64,000 bases of DNA from Protonemura montana (Eukaryota; Arthropoda; Insecta; Plecoptera; Nemouridae): positions 3,534,001 through 3,598,000 of the forward strand of contig OX387606.1 of NCBI GenBank assembly GCA_947568835.1, given 5' to 3'. The position numbers and the translations under genes were made by a program. Positions 36,083 through 49,300 of the stretch are shown piece by piece. The notes beneath the pieces were generated by a model that saw nothing but the letters and a program-made list of their open reading frames with translations, did no database searches and had not been told where the DNA came from. How positions within the stretch are numbered: the first letter of the stretch is position 1; the number at the start of each line of letters is the position of its first letter.

Positions 36083-38058
36083 CTAGTCAGGAAATTGTGG
36101 TTGGATGCACTCTTGGAAGACAGGGTCATAATCTAGTGGCGTCTTCACTCTCGCTGCACTGACTTGCATTGTGGTGTCGACTAGCATAACGCAGTCGTGA
36201 ACTGGAAACAAGTGTCCATCGCGTCGGACTACTGTTTCACTGCCCCATGTTATCTTTGTCCCATGGAGATGCATGCCTCTAGGAGGGCAGCATCTTCGAT
36301 CACGAGCATTTGTTATGAAATCTGTCACACAATCTGTCAAATTAGCTGTATTAACGAGCAATTAACGAGAAGTAGCAAACTCATTGTGTTTTGAGTGTGT
36401 TTTGAAGGCAAGTGAAATTGACAATAATTGGAAATTAAACGAAAAAGAGCAGAATGAAAGAAATAAAAGACGCTGAATAGTTTCAGTGAAATCCAACTAT
36501 AATGAGAGTAAAAATGGTTAAAATCCTCTTTTTCTTTGGTCGCTATGGAGCATCAACGCTCCTGCCTACTTTTCCTTGGAATTGGACCTCAATCATGGCC
36601 TGGAGACCAGAATATCTTTCTCTTTTATCCTAGTCATGTCATGACCTGAATCCAGACTTCATCTAGGCTTGCTAATCAAAGATTAAAAGGGAAGCCAATT
36701 AAAAAAAACAAAAAATTACATTTGTGATATTTAATAGTACCTATTTGAGCCAGCAAACAGTCGGCATACTCACTTTGTAATTGCGCCTCCGTGGCCACCA
36801 TGCATCTCCATGCTCGTTCGCCCCCAACCTCCTGCCCACGGTGAGGGAGGGGCGTCACACAGGGTTGGTTTCGGTGATGGGACGCGAACCGACAGCCCCT
36901 GGCGCGGTGTAATCTCGCGAGTCCCGCTCGGTTAGTGGCTTTGTGCGTCCACCGGGAAACACCCCCATCCCCAACTCCTTCCTCGAGAGCACCCTGATCA
37001 GGGTGATACCGCGATCGACATCGGACAGAGCGTCGCGATGGGTACCAGTGCTGGTGCAAAAACACGAAGAGTACAGAAGCTTGTTTTCTGTACCTTTTGG
37101 CACCACGGGTATGTCATATAGTTTCTTCTTCTTCTTCAGTTGTAAAATTACAGGCACACTTGATTTCACAAAAATATGATGCAGTATCAACAGTCTCCTC
37201 AAACGTGATTGACACGTGACAAACTTGTTGTGGCCTTGTCATATTAGAAGAGTCAATAGTTTCATCGGCTCACAATGCCCATAAGCACGCGATTTGCTTG
37301 CCTCTCAAGTGGAGACGGATACAGAAAAAAGACGTGGAGGTGAGGACCCAACGTTGTCGTGCAATCGGATGGTCACGATAGAATCCGTGATTTTTTCATG
37401 CCCAATACCCACTTTGAGCACGTATGTACACCAGTTAGTACTACCGACATTCAAAACAACTTGGGAGTGAGCGTTGCATATGAAACCATGGAGCACACAA
37501 TACATTTCTTTCGTGCTATCGTCGCCATCGATTCTTTTAAAGCTCCAATACTGTTTCTTTATAAGTTCTCTACCGAGATTGTTTGAAAGCCGTTCTGAGC
37601 TAGGTCCTCTCGATGCGGGGACATGGCAGGAGATTACGAGACGAGCCGCCCGTGAAATCACCAACAATGGACGCTGATTTAAAATTCAATACGACGCCGG
37701 CGTCGGTCGCGTACCGACGCTGCGTCGACGGCGCTTAAGCGGAGACATTTTGCAGCAGTTTCCAATTGACTTTTTAAGAAAGCCTCACTGATTTCATTGT
37801 GTCTCAATCACTACCCATCGCCATACCCCCTTGATTATCTTTTATATACCAATGTCAAATAAAAGAGACATGATTTTGATTTTATTCCCGGTTTCTTCAG
37901 AAAGTCTTACAAAATGTGGGCCTGCTGCTACGGCATTGCAGCTTGCGAGGCAAATATCATGCTCGGATGAACCTATAGACTTTACTTGAAAATGCCATTC
38001 ATTGAACCAAGCATTAGGTACATCATTAAAGATAAATGTTGATATTGGTAATGAAATT
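36083..38058 (-). CDS. Candidate unrecognised gene, three exon-like pieces (5' end unknown)
   Basis: Three minus-strand open segments have splice-like borders. Segment 38058-37911 lies between TTTCTTTTTACAG and GTAAGA and encodes NDVPNAWFNEWHFQVKS and a Cys-containing stretch. Segment 37550-37305 begins in the phase the first one leaves and encodes YWSFKRIDGDD, CVLHGFICNAH and VTIRLHDNVG before a TGA. Segment 36345-36083 follows TTAATACAG and encodes NARDRRCCPPRGMHLHG to a final FPD stop. The third can join the second only if a GTAGTA donor inside the second is used. Codon content looks protein-like, with aromatic residues and Cys. I do not recognise the family; the FQVKS...DICLA pattern faintly recalls the farnesoic-acid-methyltransferase-like (Methyltransf_FA) domain, without real support. 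It could be a decayed gene or part of a mobile element. Confidence 0.3.
36850..36960 (-). repeat. Possible tRNA-derived SINE fragment
   Basis: On the minus strand a B-box-like GGTTCGCGTCCC (plus GGGACGCGAACC at about 36879) follows a GC-rich stretch with GCCACTAACCGAGCGGGACTC. The arrangement resembles a tRNA-derived SINE head, but the A box and acceptor pairing are not convincing. Confidence 0.25.
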
Positions 38059-39094
38059 CTGTAAAAAGAAATCAATTGGTACCTATACACAATTTCCAAT
38101 ACTATTCAGTTTTCAGATCTGGATTTGTCTTGGTAGCATAAAAGTGAGTTATAACAATAATAATAATAATAATGTTTAATCATTCAGATATTAATCTTAT
38201 ACTGATATTGAACAGTCCTTGATCCTACGCAAAAATATGAAGTTAAAACGCATGAAAAGTTAAATATATTGCGAGAAGAGTTCCCAGTTTTTCAGTGGTT
38301 GTTTAAGGACCTTTAAATGTCCAATAAATTGGTGGTTGCTTGGCAAAGCCAATCAGAAGTTGCTCTTTATTTTTTAGCGACCTGTTAATTACTATACGCG
38401 CTCTAAGGATAAACCGGGCCTAAACTTCCTTTTGACGTACGGTCTGTTTAGATCAGCATCACAGCCAGATTAAAGAAGAAGCGTTGAATCGAATCATCTT
38501 CCCGTCTTTAATTGACGCTCACGATCCATCAACAATACATTTCATACAAATTACCAATGCAAATCCCAAGCGAGCGCCCCGCCAAACGAGATGGACATGT
38601 CAAAATCGACGTGCATGTCAACGCAGAGGGTGTGTTGCAAAGACCTATGGGAGCACGCGTTCGTAATCAGCCTCGAGTGATCTGAGCGGACGGCGGATGG
38701 GCTAATCAAGCGCGGGCGCGTCTTATCTACGCCGGCCAACTCCCGGTCCCTATCTCGTGACACGGTGGTCGATGTTGACAGCGATTCCCTCGGGACTCGG
38801 TCCTGGCCGCGTGCGCGGACAGATGGTCTCGGTGGTGGGGACACATGGACGTTGTGGTGTCATGGTTCCCGTTTTGTGGTGAAATACTTTTTGCCGAAAT
38901 CAACAAACTCTTCCGAATGTAAAATTCTTTAATGTGTTGAGAGGATTTTATTTACAAAGGAAAGATTTGGCTATTTGTCAGTTTTGCTGTGGCGTCTTGG
39001 ATTCAATACTTGGAATGCCTATCATATGCCGTGATTTCCCAGCAAAGGAAGGTCAGTAAAACGGTATTTAAATTGCAGATGCCTGATTGGGCAG

Positions 39095-39215
39095 AGACTT
39101 TTGTTATTATTAGGAACAATAATAACCCCGATCTTCTCGATCTTTGTTCGAATCCGCAGCTGGGCACACATTTATGAGAGGTTATTTGCGTTTTTAATAA
39201 TAAAATAAACGCAAA
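39095..39215 (+). repeat. tRNA-like module between inverted termini, copy C (degraded)
   Basis: The left end TTATTATTAGGAACA and a right end TTTTTAATAATAAAA flank a segment with the B-box-like TGTTCGAATCC followed by CTGGGCACACA, parallel to copies A and B. The 5' half of the tRNA-like core is missing. Confidence 0.45.
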
Positions 39216-42200
39216 TGCGCGCTACGATTTCTTGCAAGTCTTGTCTTGTCGAGCTTGACTTGTCGACGCCGACCCAGACACGTGCCATTTAATGAATCGC
39301 ACACATTCTTTCCCAGAGTGTAATTACCTACCAGTCTCGTGAATTCAAATGCTTATTACAGCGCGATTCTTTTGTTTAGTAATTCCCCTTTGAATGCACT
39401 GTTGCGTTTGTTCACTTAGCGCAAAGAGTGGCTCTTGAGGAATAATGAGTTGTCCTCTCTACCTGGCACATTCGAAGGTAATTAACGTATAAACTTAGCA
39501 CCCCCCTTGTACATGCGCCAGGATTATCAGCTTAAGATACACACGCCGAGGCCTAAATAATGATGGAACACGTGCTCATGTGTAGCATAACATATCCTAA
39601 TACGAGCAACATTCGCACCCCCAATGGCGTGCTGATTATTTAATTAATTTTGCACACAGGCTTGTAGAAGGAGTACAAGTTTGTGTGTTCAAATTTACCC
39701 CTGTACCGTGTTAACGTCATCGTCGAACGGGGTCTAGCCGATGTCCCCCTCACCCCGTTCTCCTTTTACGCAATAAACCATAACGGCGCGTGAAAACAGT
39801 TGACAATCTATTTGGCTGGCACAGCTCGCTTGCTCGCCCACGAAACAGCATTCTAGTTCTACGGATAAATTCACGCACCCCTTTTCGCTGGCGTCGCTAG
39901 AGAGCGCTGGCCGGCAGTGGACTGGCCAACTAGAACACTAGCTCCCTTTCTTTGAGGAATTCATTTGGATTACAGAGTATTTTACCGCGAAGATTGTTGC
40001 CTGTAATAGATGGGTGTATTACGTCATAATAGATCGTTGTTATAATAAGGTTTCAAGGAAATTTCGAATTATTTGTATCAAATTCGTCTCAAAAAGAACT
40101 TTTTAGAAGTCTTTTTTTTTTAATAATTGTTGACGTTCTACCCTGATCCACAATTTTTAAACGAAATTTCTTTCAACAAAATTTTCTTGCTGTAAAACTC
40201 TAGGGTTAACCATTCAGAAACGAATCCTATGAGTTGAGGGATGCTAGCATTAGATCCTTGCCAAATATGAGATTGAGAACATAGTCATAATTCTGCAACT
40301 TTCTTCCCTTTACTCTTGGACATCTTCAGCCATATGTGGCCGTCAGTGGCCAGTGGTGCTCTCTCCACCATACCACAGCTTTCCCGTCGTTGTTGACAAC
40401 CCTATATCGGGCCATTGTCATGGAGATGACTTCATTAGCTCGCCCGTTATGGGATGGGGAACAGGGGGGGCAGCTTCACACTCCGTCACCCCGTCTCTGT
40501 CTCGTCGACGGCGACCACCATCCCACCCCTCGATCGGCGGCATGTCGTTCGCTGCTTATGTACATACTGTAGTAATAGGTAGTTTGTCGGCGCTTTGGAA
40601 ATTAGAGAGGTCGTTAGCGCCATCGTTCAGAGCGCGAACCCTGTCATGGCTCGGTCGTTCTGGCCGAAGTCGTGAAGTTTTGTTTTCGTTTGGCTGCCTT
40701 TATACAACCCGTTGTTGCAGACGAGGGTTTTTTAATTTTGGTTGTTTGCTTTTATCCACGGTTCTGCCAAGTTTGGGTATGTTTGGCGTATAGGAAAGCT
40801 CTAGGACGACTTAAACGGGACATCTTTTGGTTTTGTTGGTGAACCATGACGTTGCACATTCGGTCGCTAAAAGCTACCACTGTCACAACTGTGCGCCAAT
40901 GAGTGGCCAGCTTGGGCCAGGGCTTGGGCGGCCCAAAATTTTTCTTTGTCCACCAAAGTGCACGACTAAAAAATATTTTAGACAAGAATATTTAAGAATC
41001 GACAGAAAAAATCTTCTTTCCTTTTCTTTCTGATCAGAACTGTTTCGCTAGACATGTTCGTACAGTAATAACTCCAAGACTCCGGGTGTTTCGGGGACAT
41101 AACTCGCCGTACGCACACCCTCGGCCAGTATCACGACACCAACGCTGATGCCGTGACAAAGCGTCCAACGGGCGTCGCTATGTGGTTCGGCCTGTCGCCG
41201 TCGGGCGCGATACACGGCGGAAGCGAGTGACACGAGGGAACGACCGTTTCGAGCGCACATCCGGCCGCTTCCGGAGCGATAGCGCTAGCGCTCCCGGAGC
41301 GGAGTGAGCGGCCATGCGGAGAAATGCGGTGTCGCTTTGCCAGAAATGATGGGCGGCCGCTACCCGTTGTTATCTTTGTCAACAAATTGCGTTGCGGCTG
41401 TTTTGTGCGTGTGCCAGTATGATCGCACGACCCCCATGGGCTTGCTTTATGATCGCAGGGACTGGCACCGAAAAGAAAGGTGGTAAGTCTTGCCCTATCA
41501 TAGCGCCAGGAGAAAGGCAACGCGAAGGAAAATGGCGACTGCAAGACACTGCAATGTTTTGCGCGTTCTCTATGTTGTTAGATTTCACGGGGCGTCGGTC
41601 GGGCAAGATAGCGCGACAGGTTTTTGTTGTTTTTGATGAATGTTTGCCCCGCTCACGTTATAGCCATTGTTGCTGGTTTCGCTGTTTCGCCGCGACGGCG
41701 TCGTAGTCTACGCATGCTATGACAGCGCCGCCGAGCGTCGGGCGCTGGTGCGGAACAAAAGATAGCCCGAGCGAGCGTGAAACTCGACGGCAATGCGCCA
41801 CTGTAGCGGCGTTGGCGTTGGCTGCGTCAATTTGCGTCACGTCTTAGCTCGACTTGACGAGGCGCTGAAGACGACTACCTGTCACCCGTGCAACGCCGAC
41901 ACGATGATTTCGTACGGAAACCATGTATAGATGTATTGAGACCTGCAGGGTCTTCTTTGACGGTCGTCTATATGTTTGACAGACTCGACAAGATGCTCTG
42001 AGACCTAAGAGGTTGTAAGAAGTGAGTGTGAGATGTGGAGCAGGTTCGCCCCAGGCTGCCAAAGGGAACTCGTCAGGATCAGGAGCATCTGGACAGGAAC
42101 TGAATGCCTGAGTAGGTGGGTGGAGGTGATGCAGTTAGGTCATGTGGTTAAGGTTGCGTTCATTCTGTTTTACGTGCGGCTCAGTGGTGGTCAGTGAATC

Positions 42201-43211
42201 GCTGATCCGATTCGCTTGATTTGGTTCCTCTTGCTTTGAGAAAATGCTTGCAACTAAAAATTGTTACTTCCTGCAACTGCTGGGAAGAGGTGGTGGAGGC
42301 AAAATTTCATGATGACCACAATAATAAAATATATGTGTTTATGGTTCAGTGGTGTTTTACGCATTATGTTACTTTTTTTCTAATGTGCAGTGCAGGTCAG
42401 CCAAAGCCAATTATAAATAAGGTTAGGTGCTTGAGAAGACCTGTTTGTTTTCCACATTAGATTTGGATTAGTTTTAAATATCTTAAGCCAACGAATCAAA
42501 AGCTGAATCAGCGGTCGGTGACTCGGAATAAAACTTTTTCAAACATGGTTATAGAATGTTCTTTCCGCAAACAGCGATCGTTTCTTTCATTCGCGAACAC
42601 AAAGTAGGCTTAGAACTCAGTCATCGACGCGACCCGCTCAGCTGTGTGATTCCTACAGTCGGGACTCACTAATTCGACTGCAACTACCAAATTGCTTGGC
42701 GCAAGAAATCCGATTACAGCCCCCGATCCCATTAGCTGCAATCATTACCCTCCTGCGGGCCCGCCTAATCCATGAAGGGCACCACCCGCGGCGAGATCGG
42801 TGACCTTCTTTCCTTCCTAAAGTCTAGTTGTGAATGGGCCAAGGTATGTCGTCGTCGTCTCTGTGCCCCGTTGCGACATTCTTGCATTTCTTGCAATGTG
42901 GAAACTTGGAAAATTTCGGTTGTTTTCTTGAACTAGTTTTACAAATATAATTAAATCTGAATTTTTAAAATGCATTCTTCGTTTCATTCGATTCAGATGG
43001 GTATATTTTTGGTAAAATACACTGTGCCACCTTTCAAGGTTTAAAAGGGTTACCTACCTAATGAAACAAAGGTATAATAATGTAATGAAAGACTGCAACC
43101 ACGTCGTTCCAATAGGAAAAAAACATATTCATTCTGATTATGTGGAGTATGTTAGTAATTGACTTAAAAATAATATCCCAAAAAGTTAGCTACAATACAG
43201 GAGTTTTCTAT

Positions 43212-43320
43212 GTGCCGGCACTGGGTTTTCCCTCCTCCCTTCTAGACTAGGTTAGGCTCATCATCATCCTCATCAACCCCCACTCATTCACCAACACCAT
43301 TACATCAGAGCCTCAAAGTT
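43212..43320 (+). repeat. 5S-SINE family, 3' body fragment
   Basis: The segment GCCGGCACTGGGTTTTCC through TCAACCCCCACTCATTCACCA to ACACCATTACATC parallels the 3' part of the SINE at 10743-11215 (GCTGGCGCTGGGCTTCC, AATCACCCACTCTCTCACC, ACGCCATTATACC). The 5S head is absent. Confidence 0.55.
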
Positions 43321-46281
43321 CATTGCCAAAATAATGAGTCGTTAAAAAATACAAATCAATTTATCTAACAATCCTGCGTAACAAATCCGCCATACCATAG
43401 GTCCAAATTTTCTGGGGCTCGAAAGAAAAATTCTGCGCCAAAGTCCCGAAGTCCCAATTGGGAACGCCCGAATCCACAAGCAAGATTTCGAGGCGAGAAA
43501 TTGGACGCGACGCACGAAAAGCCTGAGAGCAAACGCGAGTATCGCCCCCCGAAGAAACCCTGCCACGACGCGGACGGAACCGTTCATTATTTCCCAGCCC
43601 CGCGGAGATTCCACCACACCATACCCTCCCCGTTGGCAGTCGACGGCGTCCTCCTAGTCGTGAATGTGAAACAATTTCCTCGGGGCCTCCCCTCGCTTAC
43701 ACACGGCCGCGATCCCCGTCGGTCTTTGCAAGTCTTTCACTGCCGGGGCGGACCCGACCGGCCCACAGGGGGTCCCCGTCGACCGTGATTGCAGCCTCGG
43801 TTACAATAATTGCATGTGCTCGGCGAGGTTCTCACGCCTCTCGCTTGGCGCGCTGTTTGGCCGGTGCACGGGGCTTTGTGCTGGCCACATCGGCAATAGC
43901 CCGGGGGCAGGGTGCGCGGTGAATGCCTGAACGGCGACGTGGTCGTCGATACAATGAGCTTTGTGTTGTCGATCTTTGATCCAAGCCAGTCGCATCGGGA
44001 GACGCTTTGATTGGAGGCACTCATTTGACATTCACCGGCATTTTTCCTCATATACCATTTTTAATTGTGTGCTTTCGTTAAGTAATTCATAATCCTGTGA
44101 CGTGCCCGTTGATATCGACGTCTTTGTCGTTGACCTGCGGTGGAGAAGTAACGCGACGGCGAGGACGGCGACGTCATGGGACCGTGGCGAGGGGATGGGC
44201 AATTCGCATGATTGGGAACTCTGTGTGAGCTGGCTTGGGAAGTTACGTCCGCTAGGATGATTCCGATTGCAGGAACTACACAATCGAAGTCGGTATTATT
44301 CATTAGTCGGAGTCGTATTGACTCTATCTATAATAGAGCTGCTGAGACGGTTGGCTTCGGGCACGTCGAACAACGATCAACAAACTGTCATGCACTCGAC
44401 TTGTATAACCTCGACACAGTCAAAGCATGCAGCGAGGTGTTGTAACCGAATTCAGTATTGTTTCGCTTACACATTGAAGCCAAACGGAAAATCAGGATAA
44501 ACACCTGAGTAATAAGGTAAACTTACTGAAGATTTAGGTCTTAGCGAGGCTTATCCCTCAGTCACAGGAGAGTCAGCGAGTTCATTTTAATTCTGGCTTC
44601 ATTTGTGTCCGTATGGTTACAGTGCTTTTCCAGAGAATATAAATCTCTTAAGTCATTTCTGTTCGTGAACTGAATGAAATGTAGGATGTTTGAACACTCC
44701 TTGGAAATATCTACTTTCTACAGTGTACTTCTTGATAGTTCCTGTAAGGTGCGAGAGGAACACCTGCTCACCGGAAAATCTCATTTCCTCGCCGAGACGA
44801 CATTTCCAGACACACGTCCGTCCCACGACGACGTCTCACCTTTGCGACGTCGACGTCCATGGAAGGAAGAGATACAGAGAGCGGGTGATAGTGTTCGCAG
44901 CTTGTCACGTGACGTGCTCGCTCACGGCTCGCTAGCCCGGTGCGCTCGAGCGCTCGCCGAAGTGCGCTCAGAATATCGCAGCTGCCTTTCACCTCGTCGG
45001 CGGCGGCGTGCTTTCTTTCGGGCGTCGCGACTCGTCCGCTTTGAAGCCGACGCCCGGCGCCGCCGAGTGTGTGAAGTGGAGGCTGTCATCCGAGATAACG
45101 TGCTCATCTCGGCGAGAGCTGAACGGCTTTGACGAGGACACCCGAACCCGATGGGACGGATTGATGATAGAAAGGTTTCACTCTAATACTCACAGCGTTT
45201 AGGCACACAGAGAGGACACAGAGAGATTCAGTTCGCGCTGTTTTGCACCATTACTCGCTCGGCGTGTGCGCCAATCCGCTTTGATTTTACTTTGAAACTG
45301 AGTGGCAGGATATTCGTCTTTTGTTTTTGCGTTTAGTGGATTGGAAGCCTCAGAAGCAGGGCCTTGTTGATATTAACCGTGTATCTTCGCACATCTGAAC
45401 TCCAAAGGGCTGTGAATTCAGAAAATACTTCCTATTTGAATAATTATGCGTTACACACGGCTTCTAGGTGTATTATGTCGATTGTTTTTTCTGCATAAAA
45501 AGGTCCAATAACGTGGATGTCGAGCATTGCTAACAGTTGGGACCAGGGAGTGAGTTAAGTCTGCTTGATTGCATCGCGAACGACGCCTTTCCGAAAACCA
45601 CGCAGCACACGCGAGTCAAACTTTCATTTCTTCGAGTCGATCGAGTCCGTGGACGTTATGAAACGCTCTGCCCTGCGACGTCAGCAGCTCGCGTGGACGC
45701 CGATCGAATCACATTTCAATACGCATTACGTGGGTCCACGCGAAACAGACAATACGGTACGGGGCTCCAAATGTCCCCATATCTTGAGCGATGCGTGGCC
45801 AGCCATGCGTGCTTGGCTGTGTTCGCGAAAGGGGCCGCCATATTGTGCTCGCCTGCCGCTACTAATAGTAATCATCACAATAATGCCAAAGCACGCACAT
45901 TAAAGACACAGCGCGAGGGCACAACTACGCGTATTATGTTTGTGCACATCTCTTAATGGCACTAATGTCCACTCGACCAACCTTCAAGGGGGGTGAGGCC
46001 GACGCCATACGCGAATCACAATCATTCATTTATTTCCAGATTGAACGTAGGTATCTGCATAATATTAGTTGGTCAACTTTCATTAAAATATCTGTGTTTT
46101 CGATGTATGTAACAGGAAATCTGACAGAAGGTCGTTATTTCATAAAAGCAATCCGTGCCCAGCACATAAACACGCAAATTAAAATACCTTGTTGCTTGCA
46201 CTTAGTTAATTAAAATAACACGAAACTTATGGATTTTCAAATGCGTGTCGATCTGAGATCATGGAGTTTAAAAATAATGAA

Positions 46282-46354
46282 CACCCCTGATGGGACTCGA
46301 ACCCACAATCCCCGGCTTAGGAGGCCGATGCCTTATCCATTAGGCCACAGAGGC
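46282..46354 (-). tRNA. trnR(CCT): tRNA-Arg (anticodon CCT)
   Basis: The minus strand reads GCCTCTGTGGCCTAATGGAT onward and folds as a complete cloverleaf. The acceptor GCCTCTG pairs with CAGGGGT (one G-T). The D arm has the A box TGGCCTAATGGATAAGGC. The anticodon stem TCGGC/GCCGG encloses the loop CTCCTAA with CCT at positions 34-36. The T arm GTGGG/CCCAT carries TTCGAGT, giving the B box GGTTCGAGTCC. There is no intron and no encoded CCA. It reads AGG codons. This is a standard animal tRNA-Arg(CCT) sequence. Confidence 0.97.
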
Positions 46355-49300
46355 TGATATGAGGCGATGCCTGGACACAATTTTATGGTCAAATCTCAGA
46401 GGTAATCACTATTGGGCCAGTGTATTTAGGCCAGTGTTTACACTAAAATAATTCCGTTTTAAATCAGTTTAAGCAATGGGCAGTTACTAATTGGTCACTC
46501 TTTTAACAGCGTTTCCAACGAACTACTTCTTGCTAGCCTAATACAAGATTTCCGGAATCGAAATGGATTTTTTAGTTTACCCTTTTGCTCGGTTAGAATA
46601 TTTTTCTCGTTGAAAATACCCACAATGGACTCGTTATAAACATACGTTCAGGTCAAATTGTAAAAATAAAAAAAAATAAAAAGGTAAAAACATTTTCAAA
46701 CTGAGTTTGCAACGACAAGAACCCAACTTCAAGCATCAGGAGCTAGAATGTTCCCATATAACAAGGTTATTATTAGCTGGACTCAACGAATAACAGATTA
46801 ATGACGGAGATGGCCTCATGTGGTAGACCACGTTGAGAATATTGGGAAGGCGAGAAAAGCTCGTAGGTTCACAATGACCACCCCAGCGGTCGTTTTGCGG
46901 GTTGCTCGGACGAATTTCGAGAGTGGGGACACGCATGTAATGCTAACAATTCGCATGCGTTGCGTGTTGTAATCACATGCTAAAAGCACGTATGTGCTTC
47001 CATTTTAAGCTGCTAGGACACTCATTCAGTGCCGTCACCAATGGGCACATTGTCACCTCGTTAGCCACATCAGTTGACAGCGTTGTCCACACCTCGTGCC
47101 GAGCCGAACCACTCAAAACGCCTCCCCCCCGTAACATTATCTCGAGGGCCTACCGAGTCTCAGCTAAGCCCCGATCCCGATAAAAACAGATGCGCTTAGT
47201 CGCTGTGCTAAGCGCGTGATCGCATTAGTGCACGCGGATTGTCTTCGGCGAAATCGCCGCGCATTGAGAGCCGTTCACGCGTCGCGGCTCGTCAATATGC
47301 GCGAGGTCCCCGTCGGACAATGTCGAGCACCCCTGGCGCGCCAGTCGACGGCGACCCCCGCGGTGCGATGCACGCCCGATTAGGTACAGGTAGCCGTCGT
47401 TGTCGTTGTCGTACGATGCTCAACGGGCACATGCGGAAGCAAGAGGCTGCTGTGTTGGCACCATATAAGGTTCGCGTCAGCGCGCTGCGGAGTGCACTTA
47501 GCTTGCATTGCGTTGAGTATTACGCCATAATTGGTACCGCATACTCGTGCTCACAGACATAGTTACTTAATACTTTTCCTTTTTCCTTGGCATGTCCAAG
47601 GATGGATTAGGTCAGCGTAACAACTGGATTACAACGATACTATTAGATGCTTGTTAGAAAATTGCAATTAGAAGTGATTTAAGTTTTCTAATTGACATAT
47701 AAGTTTGTATTGCAGTATTGAATTGTGTATTGCACTGCCCCAAGCTATCATATATGAGGACGTAGCTATTATAGCTAAGCTATTTTAGCATCAGTATATA
47801 GTACATTTGGGTGAATGGATTTAGTCCAATGTACCACGCATGTCGGGCATGATTATGATAACAACGGATTATGCAACAGAATGGTCGCTTCGTTTGGCAT
47901 TACCGTTCATGCAGACGCTCATACGACTGCCACATCGGTTCGGTTCCGCGTGATTTCGGTTACAAAGAGACAGCGCTAGCTTTGAACAGGGACATACACA
48001 TTGTTGCGTGCAGGGCGAAGGGTCTTGTCCGTCCACCACAAGGGAACACGTACCACTAATTGGGGTAAGTGGCTGGCTTCTGGAGTACTTATACACTGCA
48101 CGCAGGAAGTCCGGGAAGGCTGCACGCTTCGAAGGGATAGAGACTCGTCATGCGTGGCCTGTCAGTGTCACCGTGGACGTGTGCACTGGGTACTTAATCA
48201 GGTGTCGAACCGGCGGTTTTCTAGCAATTACCCCCTGATTGGACGGGGCGCGGTGCTGCGTCGCTTGAGCGGGACCCGGCTTCGATTCCGACGCGTTTGC
48301 CGGACCAGCGAGCAATGGGCACATGCTTGGCGGACTCCAAGGCGCACGGGGATGAGGAGACACGTCCCGGAAATCCCCGTGACGTCCTGAGCGGCGCCGT
48401 GTGTTGGACGATCCTGCAATCCTGAGAAGGGCTTGTTGACTCTCCTCTTTATCTCTCGGGGGTTACAAAGATTTTGTGGACATGGCGATGGTCCGGAGGC
48501 GCTGACAAGAAAACTTGCCGATTTTGTATAAAGGTTTTGTACCAAATCTTTGTTTATACTGGTTATTTGAGATCCGAAGTTTTGTTCGCTTGGAAATAGC
48601 ATACTCCTTTTCCAATTACATCGGGGACCAAGCATTCCATTAAAAATTGAGGGGAACAGAAGAATTCGATAAATCAATGGGAGGAATTTATCGTGTTGAC
48701 ATAAAATCGAATTCTGATTGACATTAAAAAATGCAACGAATTCATCCATGCAGTAGCGCTTTCACACGACGTGGTAGCCAACATTGCAACCAAATGTTCT
48801 TCGAAACAGGTGTTTTTCTGTTTGCTCTGGAATGAGGCGGGTGATTTGTTGTTGTAATATTTCTTGTGGTTTGTTCAAGCTGGCAGCGCAAGTAGCATGA
48901 GAAGCCTTCATGCAGCTTTCCTAGTCATACATTTTCAAGGAGTTGGTGCGAGGTGTCTTGCAAATCACAACAGAAAACTGAAACAAGGCAGAACTTGCAG
49001 AGCGTTGTTTACTTTCCAGGAAATGCATATGGGTAAGTTCTGCATTAGGTACCTTGGTGTTGCCGTGAATAAAGATGATTCTTCGCGAATTTATTAAAAC
49101 TTTACTTGATTGACATCGAGTGTTCGGCCTTTTTAGTAAAGCGTTAGGTTTTTATGAACGCACATGCTATTGGGCTATTGGGCTAGAGCTTATGCTCATA
49201 ACTCAAGGTTGTCCAAGATTGGACCACATCAACAATACTCAAAGAATTAAAACTAGTTGTCTCTTAATCTTACAGTTTTCTTATTTTCTTTCGTTCAAAT

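Larger units (their letters stand above)
38059..46281. other. Gene-poor interval
   Basis: Apart from the tRNA-like element at 39095-39215 and the SINE tail at 43212-43320, I see no supported gene in these 8 kb. The stretches at 40.3-41.8 and 43.5-45.2 kb are GC- and CpG-rich, with overlapping open frames on both strands that look like composition effects. They could include an undetected first exon or CpG-rich regulatory DNA. Confidence 0.4.

Noticed and set aside
36676..37065. 129-codon minus-strand open frame
   Set aside because: It overlaps a B-box-bearing repeat-like segment and has the composition of translated SINE sequence.
44674..45132. 152-codon plus-strand open frame
   Set aside because: Open frames exist on both strands here because of CpG-rich, stop-poor sequence; no domain or splice evidence.
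48228..48749. 173-codon minus-strand open frame
   Set aside because: No recognisable family, low-quality composition and overlap with a B-box-like GGCTTCGATTCC on plus; probably chance or repeat.
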